Assembly (NCBI RefSeq): GCF_003945595.2
Contig: NW_024103862.1
Span: 930,001 to 994,000, forward strand
Direction: 5' to 3'
Source: Pipra filicauda
Taxonomy: Eukaryota > Chordata > Aves > Passeriformes > Pipridae
Length of the DNA: 64,000 nt
The translations under genes and the position numbers were made by a program. This document shows, one piece after another, positions 37,773 through 50,333 of this stretch. Positions within the stretch are counted from its first letter, which is position 1. Each line of letters opens with the position of its first letter. The notes under the pieces are model-generated. The model was not told where the DNA came from and searched no databases. It saw only the letters and a list, made by a program, of their open reading frames with translations.

Positions 37773-40700
37773 AATTACAGAGGGAATACTTTTTGCAAAC
37801 TCTTTCTCTGATGTAACTCACATCCGATGTGTGTTAACTTTCTAAGCAGTTATAAACCTGTGATGAGTATTACCAGGTTCGCTCTGTAATTTCTTTATCT
37901 GAAAAACTTTTGGATTCAAACCTCAGAAGAAGGATCCAATTTCAATAGATAAATACAGACACAACAATCTTTGTTCCCCTTCTCTCCTTTTATTCCCTTC
38001 CCCAAAGACAGTGGTTTTAATTTGTGGTGACAGCCTGAGCCCCTTCCCCTTCCTAGTAATCAGCAGCATCTGCCCTGCAAAGAGGGAGTCGGAGAATACC
38101 CCAGCCTTGTCCACAAATTGTTGGTTACAATCTGTGATCATTTGCAGTCATGGACCCACAATAAAAAAAAAGCAGCCAAATATAAACGTCAATTTGAGCA
38201 AGAATCCACTTCTACAACTATCAAAGCCAGTAGGAGACAGCCCTGTGGATCTCCAGGGCCCTTCACTGACTTGGGCAACATCACTGCTGGAAGACAAGCA
38301 GGAGTTAGCTTCACCTGCTATCTCACCTCCTGCTCCATGAGACCATGCACAACTAGTTGAAAAACAGTTTGAAAACACCAAAAAAGACCCCACATAAATC
38401 TGGGGATGACTTAGACATTTTATAAAGACAAAAGAGAATAATCTGTGCAGTCTCCAGCCTAGGAAGTCATCAGGTTTTGCCATAGCAGAAATACTTTTGT
38501 ACAGCAGCAAAAAGGAAGCGCTCTATGAAGAAAAGACATTCCTCAGCAAACAGCCTAGATAGGCTTTTCTTCATTAACCAGTAAGAGGGAGATCCCTCTG
38601 CTGCATGCAGAACACACTGAGGCTCATCTGACATAGAAGTTTAACTCAAAATAAATTTTTTCTGTGATTATGGAAACTTTCGTTCTTCTTCTGTTTCTGC
38701 ACCATCTGTGATACAAAACCTGGCAAAGACTCCAATTAGTTTCCTTTGTGTTATTACCACCATAAGCACTCAAATGATAAACACTTATACAAAAGGAAAT
38801 TCTTCTTCCTTTCTACCCTGTCTCTAAAGAGCAGATCTAAATACTTTAAGAAGAAAACCGGTACTGAACTCACCCTGACATCTTGTAATGCCAAATTACA
38901 CCGACTTCATCACAAAAAGGCAATGGCAGATTAAGTCAATCAACACCTCTTCTGACAAAAACTTTTCTCCAGTAACAAGCACTCAGCCTGACAGGAATCA
39001 AGCAGAAGCACCTTACACCAGGAAAGGTGAAATCCTGAAACATCTGCTTAAGCAACATCTGTGATGGATTTAAGAGTTCTCTTCTCTGGGATACACAAAC
39101 CCTCGTCAGGCTCCTAGAGGTATAACTCTTGGAGCCACAGAGGTGGTTGTGCTTTGCCTCAGTGGAGCACGACAGCGGCATCATCTAGCAAAACAAACAT
39201 ACCAAACTTTGCGATGCAAGTTAGCACTTAGTGTTGTTTATTTATGTACTTAAACTCTTTATTTATATATACACATATTTGATAACTGCACCTATCCTGA
39301 TGGAACCCATGCATGGCTGTGGTTAAGATGTCAAATTTTATTTTGGTCAAGTTTATATTGGTACCCTAAACACAACAATCCCCTTATACAGAGTTTGCAC
39401 ACTGGTACAAATTTACATTGGTACCCTAAACACAACAATCCCCTTATACAGAGTGTGCACACTGGTACAAGCATACTAACATTAGAGCAATATATTAATT
39501 TACATAAAAACACATGCATACGTGAAGTAGCAACAAGCGCCACAAAACAAATATTGTTTGCGTTTCTGTCCAAATGGGTGTGATCCAGGAATACAACCTT
39601 GACTTTGGCATTTATTTATGCTGTAATCTCCCAACAGTCCCTATGTAAACAGGTTCGCATATGTTTACAGTGGATTCCTGAGGGGAGGGGTAGCCTCACC
39701 TGCTGCTTAACAAACCCTCCCTGGGTTTGTTAGATTCAAATAGAAGAGAGGGAAAGAAGAAATGAGACGTGGAGGACACATGGGGATGGATAACCAGATA
39801 AGGGTCAGATAAGCAAAAGGATATCACAGACTTGCACCAAATCTTAGAAGCATGAACTAAGACCTATCCCTATTTTTTAATCTGCTGCACCCTTAGTACA
39901 GTTTTTCTTCCTACTGATCAGAAACGGCTGTTGTCGACAGCCAGGCTGCTCCCAGGCACCTCTCCAGATAATGCATAATTTCTTTTCTTCCTTCATGCTA
40001 AAAAAAAAAAAAAACAACTAATTGCACATTTTACTGGAGCAGGACAGCACCTCAACACCAGCCCCTTATGCTGAGGGCTGTGCTACACAGAGGTTGATGG
40101 TTTATCCATTTGTTATTTACAGTTGCTTGTATGCCAGTGCTTTGTATACTTCTTTGAGAAACAGCACAGGATTTAAAGTGGTTTATTAATCAAACAGAAG
40201 TTTGTTTTTTTGGGGCAAGACAGTACACCTTCTTGCTGAGGCCTCCTGTACAATATCATTCTGCTGTGGCACAAATGTCTAAACAATTTTGCTGTAGATT
40301 CTAAAGAGTGCACTTTAAAAACTCCACAGCCACAAGGGTTATAAAAATAACTCAAAATGGGTTCTTTGATCCTTTTCCCCTACCATTCACATCTGGCTGA
40401 AAACTTTACAAGCAAGAGCTCTGCCTGTTTCCATTTTAAAAAATTCAAGTTTTTTTTAAATTTTACTAGAATTTCGACTGATGACAGGCACAATTTTATA
40501 ATGTGGCTTAGCCAGTATAACAACATCTAGCCTTAAAATGACATCCAATCCCATTTGGCCTGACCATGTCCTTCCTGCTCCCCTTTTGTTTACTGTGTTG
40601 ATGTTCTTTAGGGAGCTAGACTTGCAGCAAACTAAAGCTATTAAAAAAATTAGGGGTTTGGCTGGTTTAACTCCCAGAACCAGTTTACAGAGGGTCAGAT

Positions 40701-41159
40701 AAGCAACAGGGATGATGATGAGGAGGAGGAAGAGTGACCAGTCAAGCAGCAGCTATCCATTTCATAAACCAAGTTGAAGCATGAAGCCGCATCACAGACT
40801 ACTCTGTCAAGTAGTTTGTCTTATGGGACCAATCAAACACTGGGATCATCATCTGCAGAACAGACACTGAAGAGCATCAAGTATTGGCTACACTTGATCA
40901 AGCATTTCACCTCATCAAGTGATAAATACCTGTGAAAATGACAGTATATAAAATAACAGGTATTCAGAAACAGAAAATATAGTTCCAGACAGTACTTCTT
41001 TCCCCTCAAAAAGAGTGCAAGTTCTTCTTAAAGCGTCCCAAAACACGTGTGTACCTTCTGTGACTCCTTAGATCGTATAGCTGACAGAAACTAAAGGCAA
41101 CCCCGTGAGAAACACTAACAGAAGTCACTAGAATGTCCATGACCCGAGCTACTCATCAC
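37773..41159. other. No gene recognised; first-intron side of the CpG island
   Basis: Contains the 60-bp tandem duplication at 39351 and a poly-A run at 40000-40014. Overlapping frames on both strands near 38011-38510 are not protein-like. GC content rises sharply at about 41160. Confidence 0.6.
39351..39470. repeat. Two-copy 60-bp tandem duplication
   Basis: The unit at 39351-39410 is repeated immediately at 39411-39470 with three differences by eye (first base, sixth base, and GAGTTT against GAGTGT). The shared core includes TTGGTACCCTAAACACAACA and GCACACTGGTACAA. The period of 60 is a multiple of three, so a minus-strand frame shows a duplicated 20-residue peptide; I regard that as incidental. 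Confidence 0.95.
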
Positions 41160-41742
41160 AGAGAAAACTGGCAGCGAGGGCCGATGTTGCAACCCCGCAG
41201 CGGCCGCAGGTACGGCCTGCGCACCTCGGGCTCCGCGGGACGGTCCCAGGGCCGCGCCGGGATGTCCTGCTACACGAACAGCTCGCGTTCAGGTTCGCAG
41301 CGAACCTCAGGGTCACGTATGTTTTCACACACGCCAAACTGCTCAGAGCCTGGATGTGTGCTCCCTGCACACCTCCTGTTGGAGCACGGGCTCCCCTGCA
41401 CCCACGGGAGGCGACACCAGACTCCCACGTGCCGCGGTCAGGCGAGGAGCCACCGCCCCCATCGCACCTCCCCGGCTCTCCCGGCCCCCGGGAGCGCAGC
41501 TGCTGCCGCCGCAGTCCCCCCGCCGGCCCCGGCCGCCCCGGGGCCCGCCATCGCCGCCACCCCCGGCGGCCCCCGGGCACTGCCGCCCCCGGCCCGCCGG
41601 GCGCTGATAGGGCGTCCCCGCGCGGGGGGGGGCGGGGACAGCGCAGCCCAATGCGCGGCTCGGCGGCGCCGCGCCCGCCCGGCGGCCCCGCTCCCGCGGC
41701 GCGGCCGTGCGGGAATGCGGCGTCCTCCCCCCGCCCCGGTAC

Positions 41743-41840
41743 CTTCTCCTCCTGCAGAGCACGCACGCGGCCCACAGCAGCAGGGCGGCGGCGGCGGCCG
41801 CCCCGCCGTAGGTGCCGAGCGGCAGCGTGTCGGGGCCCAT
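41743..41840 (-). CDS. First coding exon of an unidentified single-pass membrane protein
   Basis: The ATG at 41840-41838 sits in a near-ideal Kozak context (GCCGCCAGC before it, G at +4, A at -3). The frame reads a short N-terminus beginning MGPDTLPLG, then a hydrophobic stretch from about residue 12 to 29 (YGG, six alanines, LLLW, AACVLC), then arginines. After 98 coding bases the sequence is GAAG|GTACCG, a plausible donor, so the exon ends in phase 2 within an arginine-type codon (AG|N). Beyond the donor the same frame becomes low-complexity Gly/Arg/Pro sequence, as expected for a GC-rich intron. The positive-inside rule suggests a signal-anchor topology with the N-terminus outside or lumenal and an Arg-rich cytoplasmic side. 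Cys26 and Cys29 next to the membrane could be acylated, which is inference. I do not recognise the family. No downstream exon is certain; candidates are listed separately. Confidence 0.68.
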
Positions 41841-42340
41841 GCTGGCGGCGCTCGCCGCGGCGGCCGCTGGTGCCTCGCCGCCGCCGGGGAGGAAAGTTTC
41901 GCCCGTCCTCCCGCTCCCGGCAGGAGAGGATCCCGGCCGGCCGTCCCTCCCCGCCCACCCCGAGCCCAGGGGGCTGGGTTTGGCTGCTCGGAGCCGGACT
42001 TGGCGAGCGGGCCCGGTGCGACCCGGCCGGCTCCTCCCCGGGGAGCGCCCGGCGCGGGGAGGGTCGCGCCCGCCCGCCCCCGCGGCCTCCCGGCGGCGGC
42101 GGAGGGAAAGCTTCGGCCTTCGGCTCGCGGGGAAAGGCTCCGATGTGGCGGAAAGGTCCCAGGACGGAGACCCCTCTTCATCCTGGGTCTCCGTCCTCCC
42201 CGCCCTCCAATCCCTGTCAGCTCTCCCGGCACCCTGTGAGGGTCTCGGGGCCCTGCAGAGGGGCTCGTGTGGCGGAGCGGCGGTGGCGTGTCCCCATTGC
42301 GAACGGGGCTGGGTTCGGGCAGGTAGCGACTCTGATATCC
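41841..42340 (-). promoter_or_regulatory. 5' UTR and TATA-less promoter of the minus-strand gene
   Basis: This part of the CpG island lies upstream of the ATG at 41840 on the minus strand. It contains GC boxes of the Sp1/KLF type, for example CCCCGCCCACCCC at 41949-41961 and a CGCCCGCCCGCCCC run at about 42067-42080, and a CCAAT pentamer on the plus strand at about 42207-42211. I see no convincing TATA box. That pattern fits a CpG-island promoter with dispersed start sites. The transcription start cannot be placed from sequence alone. A divergent plus-strand transcript from the same island is possible, but nothing to the right of 42350 looks like its exon. Confidence 0.55.
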
Positions 42341-44612
42341 CGTTGACCTCTGCTCGGTTTTGGTACAGAAAACCGATGTGTGTCCCCCGCTTAAACAGCA
42401 GGACAACACCTCACCATCTTCATAAAACTTCACCTGAGATAGGATAAATGAGATATGAATAGTGAGCGTTGCCTTTTGGCGTTGTGCTATATGAGAATAA
42501 TGTGGGTCCAGTCCCCCACTGTGCCAGTCTCTCTGATGTGTTATGAAGAGCGGAGGAGGTGAGAAACCAAAAACTGAGGCAATGGAGAGATCCCCAGCGT
42601 GAGGAAGTGGGATGAGGTGGAGTGACTCAGAGGTCCAGGTAGTTCAGTACTGCATGGCAGGACAGGGACTAAAAAAATATCCGGGCAGCAGCAGTACCTT
42701 ACAGCTCCACTGCCATTTGGCACAATGTACACTCCAAAATGTTGCTGTGATGTAAGAGACCGTTCAATGCAAATTCACACTGAAGGAGTAAGATGCTTCA
42801 TTTTCTGGAATTGTGGTTCGGTTGAATGCTGACAGGCAAAAAGTTCACCTAGCTTGCTTACTCAGCTGCATGTATTATCATGCATTATATGTTTCACAAT
42901 GTTTGGTGGTTTATACATTCCTTTCATCTTGGAAACAAGTTGTACAACACTTAGTCTTCTGGCTTGCCCTGTTGTAAATTTTCTCAAAATTGTAGAGTCC
43001 CAAATGTATCTTAGCAGATAAAAAGCCAGTTAGCTAAAAGCCGTCCTGAACTTTAAAAGGCTTCATCATTTTTAGCAGCTTGAGTCATCTCTGACCGTTT
43101 GCAGTCATCAGGGCTGTGTGTCTTCTTCCTCAAACATTCCTGTTAATTTCAATTAAATACTCAAAAATACCATTGTATTAATCAGCAAAAATCTAATTAG
43201 TGTGTCTCACATTAAATTTTCTCAGAATTGGGTCACTATTGCTTAAAACCATCAGCTGTCTGTCCCTCCTGAGACTAAAAGCAACAGAAACCCTTATTGT
43301 GCAATATGATGCATAAAGGGAAACCATAAGAGAAACTGATGTTGTAGTTCTGTAGGGCTTTTGGCAGGGAACTATACTTGAAATCCCCAGCTTGGGAATC
43401 CCAGGAGGTTTCTTAGCTACTAGTCCAGTAAATTCATGGAAAAGGAGTAATTCAAGACTGAAATGCGTTGAGATGTAAGACATTACACAGTAAAATATTA
43501 CTCATTTTACAAGTGACCTTTGCTGTGAAAATTTAGTGTTTCAGTTCAGTTTAATGAGAAATAACTGTTCATGTACAACTAAATAGCTATGACAACTAGA
43601 GTAAGCCCTCATCCACAATCAAACATCAAAACACCAAGAAGATCACTGTATTTCTGGCAGAGGATGTGAAGCGGTTACAACAGCCTTTTTTATTTTACAC
43701 TTTTCATATTTGCTGAAAGTTACTGTCTCAGGTCAATTGCAGATGCAAAAACCACACCTCACACACCAAAAAGCACCACACCATCAGCAAGACTGTGTTA
43801 TTTTGAAATACAGAGACCACAACCTGAAAGGTCCTAAGTATCCTAAGAATGCTGTGTACTGTTCTGTGTCAACTCTTTAAAAATCCCAAGAGGATGGATT
43901 GAATTCTTAACTAGCAAAGGATTCTCAAAGAGCTAGAAACTGAAACATGTTTAAGTTTGGTGTCTTATATATAGTATGTATTACGTCAATGCAGATCCAA
44001 CTGGATGATATTTACACATAACATACCAGTTAAAATTATAATAGATGTATGTGTAGATATTGGCATCTCAGCTAACTGGAGAAACAGGGTGAGGCTGAAC
44101 AGTTCCCTTTAATGTAGCTCTAGCAGGAAAGAGGAAAATAATTTAATTTTCAGAAGGTGCAAGCCTAGTCTTATAGTGATATGGTCTCATGCTGAAAAAT
44201 TAGTTTTTTGAGGCTTGGAGGGATTTTCAGTTTCAAGCTGTCATGAGATCTTTATGGAGGTATCGCTGCAGCATGGTCATAAGTGAGGAGAAAGAATGCA
44301 AATGCTATTATATTTGGAAAAGGATAATGTTACTTTCCAGCTGGATACAACTGTGTCCAGTTGTTATCCTTACTGGTGGGGTGTAATTGCTGTTGTTCCA
44401 TGACAGTAGTATTGGCTCCTTAGCAAATTTCTTCAAGTGCTGTTTGTGTGATTAGAAAGCTGCTAGAAACAAGCGCAGGCTCGAGAGAGGTGAAGGCATT
44501 TGCAAATACCTACTGGGAAGGGACAGAGAATTCATGAGATAAGCTTTGAAGGCTTTTCAATTGGAATACACCAAGGATTTCAGAGAGGTTCCTAATACCA
44601 TGGTAGTAAGCT

Positions 44613-44648
<36 letters not shown>

Positions 44649-44656
44649 CAGATAGA
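44613..44656. repeat. TAGA/GATA tetranucleotide microsatellite
   Basis: Eleven tandem units of TAGA, the tenth being CAGA, lie between CTTAGTA-like flanks. It is nearly pure and long enough to be polymorphic. Confidence 0.97.
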
Positions 44657-45904
44657 TGCTCAGCTACATTTCTCCTGTTTAAATTGTGAACATTCTGTAC
44701 ATATGCTACAGTTCAAAATGCATACTGTGTGTATGTTTCATACTGCCAATGTTGTAAGATGATATAGATCATATTTTTTTGTCTTATGAAAATGCAGAAG
44801 ACTCAAAATAAACTTTGAACAGTATATACTGCAATCTGTACTATATGTTACACATCACAGTGTGATTTTGCTATGTACAGCACATGGACAAATGCCTGTT
44901 CTACTGGGTAGCTTTCATGTGCACAAGGATTTAAACTCCCAGGCTTAGACAAGAGCAGATTCTCTATCACTGAAACACCAGTGACATAATGTGTTATAAA
45001 TGATGGCAGGAAGAAGGCTTACTTTTCTACTCGCCTAACACTACTCATTCAAAGGCTATTTTCAACAGCTTATAGCTTTACTCTGCTACAACCATTGCAG
45101 TTGCAATACTGCAAGTCCATTCTTGCCTTCAGTTTAAATGCGCATGCAGTATTTCAACCAAAACAATGTGTGTATTTTTGTGAGCAATGATAAGGGAAAA
45201 TACCCGTGGTAACATTTTTAGTGATTTTGAGAAACGGCAGTGGCATCAGACTTTGAAATGAGGTCAACAAATTAACCTCTGTGTCAAAGATAATCTGTCC
45301 AAATTTATTTAGGTTATAAGCCCCACAAGAAAAGAGGTTTTGTACACTCTAATGACCTGCTGGACCTTTGGGGCTTAATTCCGTGAAGATGCCACTGGAA
45401 CTGGGTCTGCTTCCAGCTCTTAGCTCAGCAGCTGTTTTCTCTGGAAGTGAAGCTCTGAGCTAATAGAGATCAGGCTGTATTCAGGGCAATGAAAGTAAAA
45501 GCCTTTTTGTTCCCTGCTCTCCCTCTCCCTTCCTGCTAGAATACAGGCAAAGGGAAGTGCAGTGATGTAAGTGTAGAACGGAAAGGCTACAGACCTCTCA
45601 AATCTCACTCACTAGATTCAAGATTAATACATTCAATTCTCACTTTGTGTTCTCTTCTTTGAGAACAGACCAAGGTGCATTTAATGCTTTTGGAATGGGC
45701 AGCGCTGCAGCCTCTCTCACATGGCCTCCTGTGTCAATCACAGCCAGGTGGCCTGATCTCTGAACAAGACCCCATGCTGAGACAGGTGAGAAGTCCCACT
45801 CATCTGCCCCTGCATTTCAAATGCTGTAATCCACTGTCATGTGAACTACCATGCCAAACATATGCCTATTACATGCTTCAGCATATGTACTCATATTTTG
45901 TCAG

Positions 45905-46370
45905 AAAAAAAAAGAGCTGAGAGGTCCACAGGGGCAGGAACTGAATAGGCAAAGAGATCATGAATGGGATCCAGAGAGGGAAAAAAAAAGAGGATTAGGA
46001 ACAGATGAGTACAAACTGGGGATGAATGGGCATGAAATCTGGGACCCAAAGGAAAGGAGAGAGGAGGACAGTAAGAATAGAAAAGATTTTTAAGAAAAAT
46101 GTGACAGAACAGACAACTGCCTCAGTGTAGAGATTAAGATATGGAATTGTGATATGACTCAAAGGGGAAATCCAAGAAGAGAGGTGAAACTGGAGATGAG
46201 TGGGAATGACAGCACGAGAGAGGAGAAGCTAAGAGGACTGAATTGGTTCCTACAGTTTGCAGTCTGGGACTCAGTGGGAAAGAAGAAAGGGATTTGGATC
46301 AAAAATTGAAACTGGGAAAGCATAAAAGTGATGGGCAAGAGGATCAAGAGGAGACCAATAGAAGATGCTC
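45905..46370 (+). repeat. GA-rich, loosely repetitive region
   Basis: This is a purine-biased stretch in which phrases of the type AACTGGGGATGAATGGG, AACTGGAGATGAGTGGG and CTGGGACTCAGTGGGAAAG recur at irregular spacing. It may be a decayed minisatellite. No stable unit length can be assigned by eye. Confidence 0.4.
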
Positions 46371-47705
46371 CATCTTCCTGGATGCAGTCTTACTTTGTAC
46401 AACGGCAGAGCCTCAATAGACCTGTTTCTCTGTACTGCCATCTCTGCCACAAGTCATGCAATACTGTATTTTCCCTTCTGTTGTAGCTAACTATCATGTG
46501 ATCACAGTGAGAACTGTTAGATTACTTCCTAATCTGGCATAAAACTCATTCACTGAAGGAAAAGAAGGAATAGCTAGCATGCCATCAGATAAGCCATTGA
46601 ATCAAATCATTCTGAAGCCATAGATTCTTTAGCTTTGCAAGGAGATGGACTGGCAATCTAAGATGTGGACTGTGGGAAAATGAGACATCCTATTCTGGGA
46701 GTTAAATACAAGGGAGCTGTGCTACAGCTGCCACAAGGGAGAATTTTTATATTTTCACTGAGTTTGTAATGAGAAAATTTTAATATATACAGATATCTAC
46801 AAGGATGTAATTTAGGAATGAGCTTTACAGATAAACCTAGATTATGTAGACGAAGAGAGTGGAGAGCTCCTGCTTCTTCCTTGTCATAGATGGAAACATG
46901 GTGTGGCAAGGAGGTGACTGCAAAAGCTGTGGCTGTCATGGCTAAGTTAACTCAAGATTCTCCTTTATAGTTATATTCCATCCACTTCTGTGGTTAATTT
47001 TTATACCATCATACCACTCATAGGCTAATTATCTGATACACCCTCATTTTCTGCAGGTTAATTTGAGAGCTTGGGTCTGATTTGCCAAAGTGCTAAGCCC
47101 ATCAAAAGTGATACATATCTATAGTTATCTAGATGTAAAGAAACAGTGATGTGTTCAAGACTCGCCCTTTGAACACATAAAGCACTTTTAGCATAAAAAA
47201 ACCCCAGCATTTACCTGCCCTACAGATAAGCTTCCATGAAAATATTAATGCTGGTGTGCCCTAAACAAAATTTATATTTGCAATATAGTAAGGTATTCAA
47301 CTGTATGCTCTGAGTAACATAATAAAATTTTGAAGAATGCTGTATTCCCTGCACAGGATTATATGTTAAGAATTTGGCAAAGTTATCCTAAAAAACTGAT
47401 GGAACTACATCATACTCTACCTTCATTAAAAGCCCACGGTTCTGGATTTTCTAACTTTCTAATAGCTGACTTTGTAACCTTCAAAATACACTTTTTATTT
47501 TTCATTGCTATAATTCAGTTTTATTTGCCTTGGGAATACTGCAGTCCTTGCTAGCAGCAAATATTTGGGGCAACTAAAGAGTGTTTGTACTACTATAAAA
47601 ACAAATATCATGTATTAACTCATTAACTGGCAGGTGTATGTATATAAACAACATCTGGACAGTTTTCATTTCTCTGGAGTACTGAACACAGCTATAGCAC
47701 AAACT

Positions 47706-47783
47706 GGAAGAGAGGAGAGGGAAGGAGAGAGGAGGGGAGGGGAGGGGAAAGGAGGGGAGGAAAGGAGAGAGGAGGAGAGGAGA
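47706..47783 (+). repeat. 78-nt purine-only tract with G-quadruplex motif
   Basis: Every base from 47706 to 47783 is A or G on the plus strand. At 47734-47757 four GGGG runs are separated by loops of 1, 1 and 6 bases, which meets the usual G-quadruplex pattern. The tract is a degenerate GGGGA/GGAGA repeat. Confidence 0.95.
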
Positions 47784-48005
47784 TAAAAAGGAGTAGGTGG
47801 GAAGGGAACATTAAAGATTCAGCTTTCACAGTGCTGTCCATTGTAAGGATGAATCAGCTGTAGGGTGGAATATCCTGTTTTGCAAACAGAAACAGTTCAA
47901 GAGAAAGTCTAAAGAGTACACAGTTACCCAAGTGAAAAGAATGAATGATTGAAGAATGCAGATGAAAAATCGTAGAACTATTAAGAAGTGTATTATTAAT
48001 GGACT

Positions 48006-48033
48006 GGTATTATATGAGTGGTATTATATGAGT
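48006..48033. repeat. 14-bp exact tandem duplication
   Basis: GGTATTATATGAGT occurs twice in direct succession with no mismatch. Confidence 0.95.
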
Positions 48034-50333
48034 CAAATGGTTAGACATAGAAGCAGTGAAAAAGGAGACAGTAAAATCCAGACAAATTTGTCATCAGGAT
48101 GATAATACAATTGTGAATCCATCCACAGACATTTCTGAAACCCCACATAGGGAAATGCATGATCACAAACAAAAGAAAATCAGTGGCTGGGGTATTGCCC
48201 TAAAATGATTAAGCATTTATGTCAGGAGTGCTAACCATTGCAAAACAGGGCAGATGCTTATGGTAGATACGTTTAAAAAAAATACAAGAAAATGTTTAAA
48301 AAGGAGACTAGACCTCCTAAACTGAAATAAAATCAGAAATACACTCAAAAACTTTGGAGCTGTCTTGGCAAAAGCAAAAAAAGTGGAGCAGTGCTGGTCA
48401 GATCAAAGTGCAGTAGAAAATGTTTCAAGAGCAATGCTAAGAGTTACTGCACACATAGAAGTTTATTAGCAATAAAACACAGGGTAATTATCAACTAAAA
48501 TAATGTTTTATGTAAAGAAGGGGAGATGTGCACAAGTTTTGAATGCATGATTGTGTTTTCACATTCACCCTGAAAAGAAATGCAATTAACAAAAAAGGAT
48601 TCAAGGAAAAAAGGCTCATATAGACCTGAAATGTGACTTAAATAGCATGACTCAGTGACAGGATTTCTAAATCCTGATATCTTAGACTGGAGCTGATAAT
48701 AACTCCCATGGTGCTAACTATACTTCTGCACAACTAGTTTTTGTTTTTATTTGTCATTTTTGGACCACAGTTTCAATATATTAGTACTACAGATTTTTTA
48801 AACCAGGTCTTTAGATGCGATGAATTTGTATTCTTTGGGTTTTGTTAACTTACTGTAGCACTTGTTCCTCTGATACTGCTTTGGATAGTGGTTTTGCTGA
48901 TCAATGATGTCATGATTAAAATATTATTTAAAGGATTTGAATTTATATTTAATTGTACTTAATAATGTGAAAAGCAAAAAGCAAAACACTGTAGTACAGT
49001 ACATCATTACGCCAGTCAGATTGTAATCTTCGGCTGCAAATCTGTCAAAGCCTGAAGTTGGCCAGTAAAGCTACTGGGGTTGGTAAATGTGTGCCTCCCT
49101 GTGCATGGGGCACACCTATGGGCGGTGTTCTGATTAGAGAAATTGGGTGGAGTGTGGGATAGAGTCTGTACTTTGGGCTCTATCCGATATAGATACTTTT
49201 TCCAGATTAAATGTTCTGTGTGTGGATAGACTAAGCTCAGGCCGGTCTAAAATGGGATCTCAGAGGTTACATTATTTCAATATCTCCCTAAAGAGCAAAG
49301 CAAGCAAGATCCTTTAGAAAGGGAAGTGGGAAATAGGTATGCGGGCAGCGTATGCTCGTGGTTACTCTTCAGGTTTGTCACAGCCTAAGTTGAAACTGAA
49401 GCTTTTAATTTTACTATGATACTCGTGCTTTATTATGATATTGGAAGTCACTGGAGATCCCCTCTACATATGTACTCAGTTTGGCCTCCAGGTGGTCAAT
49501 GTATGAGAAAAGAGGTGATACTTTCTCGGTTGTCACCTCCATAGGCAGAATCAACGATGCTAGAAGAAGATGCAGGAATAGAAAAGTAGATACAGCCCTA
49601 TGAATTCAAGTTTTCAAAATCGGAGAGAACATGTAATTCCTAAGCAGAAATATTGGCTGCACCTTGAAACCCTTGTGTTAGAAAAGTGCTTTGGTTTTAA
49701 AAATATTCTCTGAAAACCTGCTTCTTGCTTAATAGTCAATACCTGTTTAAAACCTGCAAAAAAAGTGTAATTTTGTGCCTGTGGGGGAACGTATTTGAAT
49801 TTGTGGACCTACCTGTATTTTAATTCAAATGATGGTTTCATACTTTGAGTTATATTTTGCAAATGAGGGAGGAGTCAACATAATATTTTGTCAGATGCAG
49901 ATCTGAGTCATTTAACAAAAGCAGCAGAGTCTTTTGGTCATATCACACATGAGCATGCAAAACCAGGCCAAAATGGAGTTCTTAAATGCCAATCAAATAA
50001 ATGGCTATTATATATGTAAGCAATTCCCAGAACAGAAAAGAAATATTTTAATAAGTAAAATAATTGTTTGCCTTGAAAGACATGAGTAATCTAGTGATTT
50101 TTTTTTTCCTTGGAAAATTGATGCTGAACAGGTTAAGATATTTCCTTAATGTGATGCAACCCTGTTTCTCCACAGAGAGCAAAGACCTTTTCCAGCTCAG
50201 ACTAAAATTGGGTATTTCCATGTTCACATTTCCAAACCTTCCTCTAGCCATTACTTTTTTCTTCTGCAAGGTCCACTGTTTCCTGCTTTTGCTCTCTGCT
50301 TGATGTTTTGGACTGTTTCTCTTCTGCAGATTG

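Larger units (their letters stand above)
41160..42340. promoter_or_regulatory. CpG island
   Basis: This is an abrupt GC-rich block in an otherwise A+T-rich window, dense in CpG dinucleotides and with many CCGCC/GGCGG runs. It covers the only well-supported first exon (minus strand, ATG at 41840), part of that gene's first intron on the low-coordinate side and its promoter on the high-coordinate side. CpG islands of about 1.2 kb spanning the first exon are typical of broadly expressed vertebrate genes. Both strands carry long overlapping open frames here (up to 368 codons). They come from the scarcity of A+T stop codons in GC-rich DNA, are rich in Pro, Arg, Gly and Ala, and overlap one another in several frames, so I do not read them as proteins. 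The edges are estimated by eye. Confidence 0.9.
42341..50333. other. Upstream flank of the minus-strand gene; no gene recognised
   Basis: A+T-rich sequence with the TAGA microsatellite, a loosely repetitive GA-rich region, the purine-only tract and a 14-bp duplication. A stretch near 48990-49300 is less A+T-rich and might be an old interspersed element, but I cannot name it. Confidence 0.55.

Noticed and set aside
39351..39470. CRISPR-like or other regularly spaced repeat system
   Set aside because: There are only two adjacent units and no spacers, and the window is animal nuclear DNA.
39331..39573. Minus-strand frame with a repeated 20-residue Cys/Leu peptide
   Set aside because: It is explained by a 60-bp DNA duplication whose length happens to be a multiple of three.
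41438..42433. 331-codon minus-strand open frame in the CpG island
   Set aside because: It overlaps the better-supported exon in another frame, has low-complexity composition, and shows no recognisable domain.
41133..42447. Long open frames of 211 to 368 codons on the plus strand of the CpG island
   Set aside because: They overlap in several frames, are dominated by Pro, Arg, Gly and Ala, and follow from the scarcity of stop codons in GC-rich DNA.
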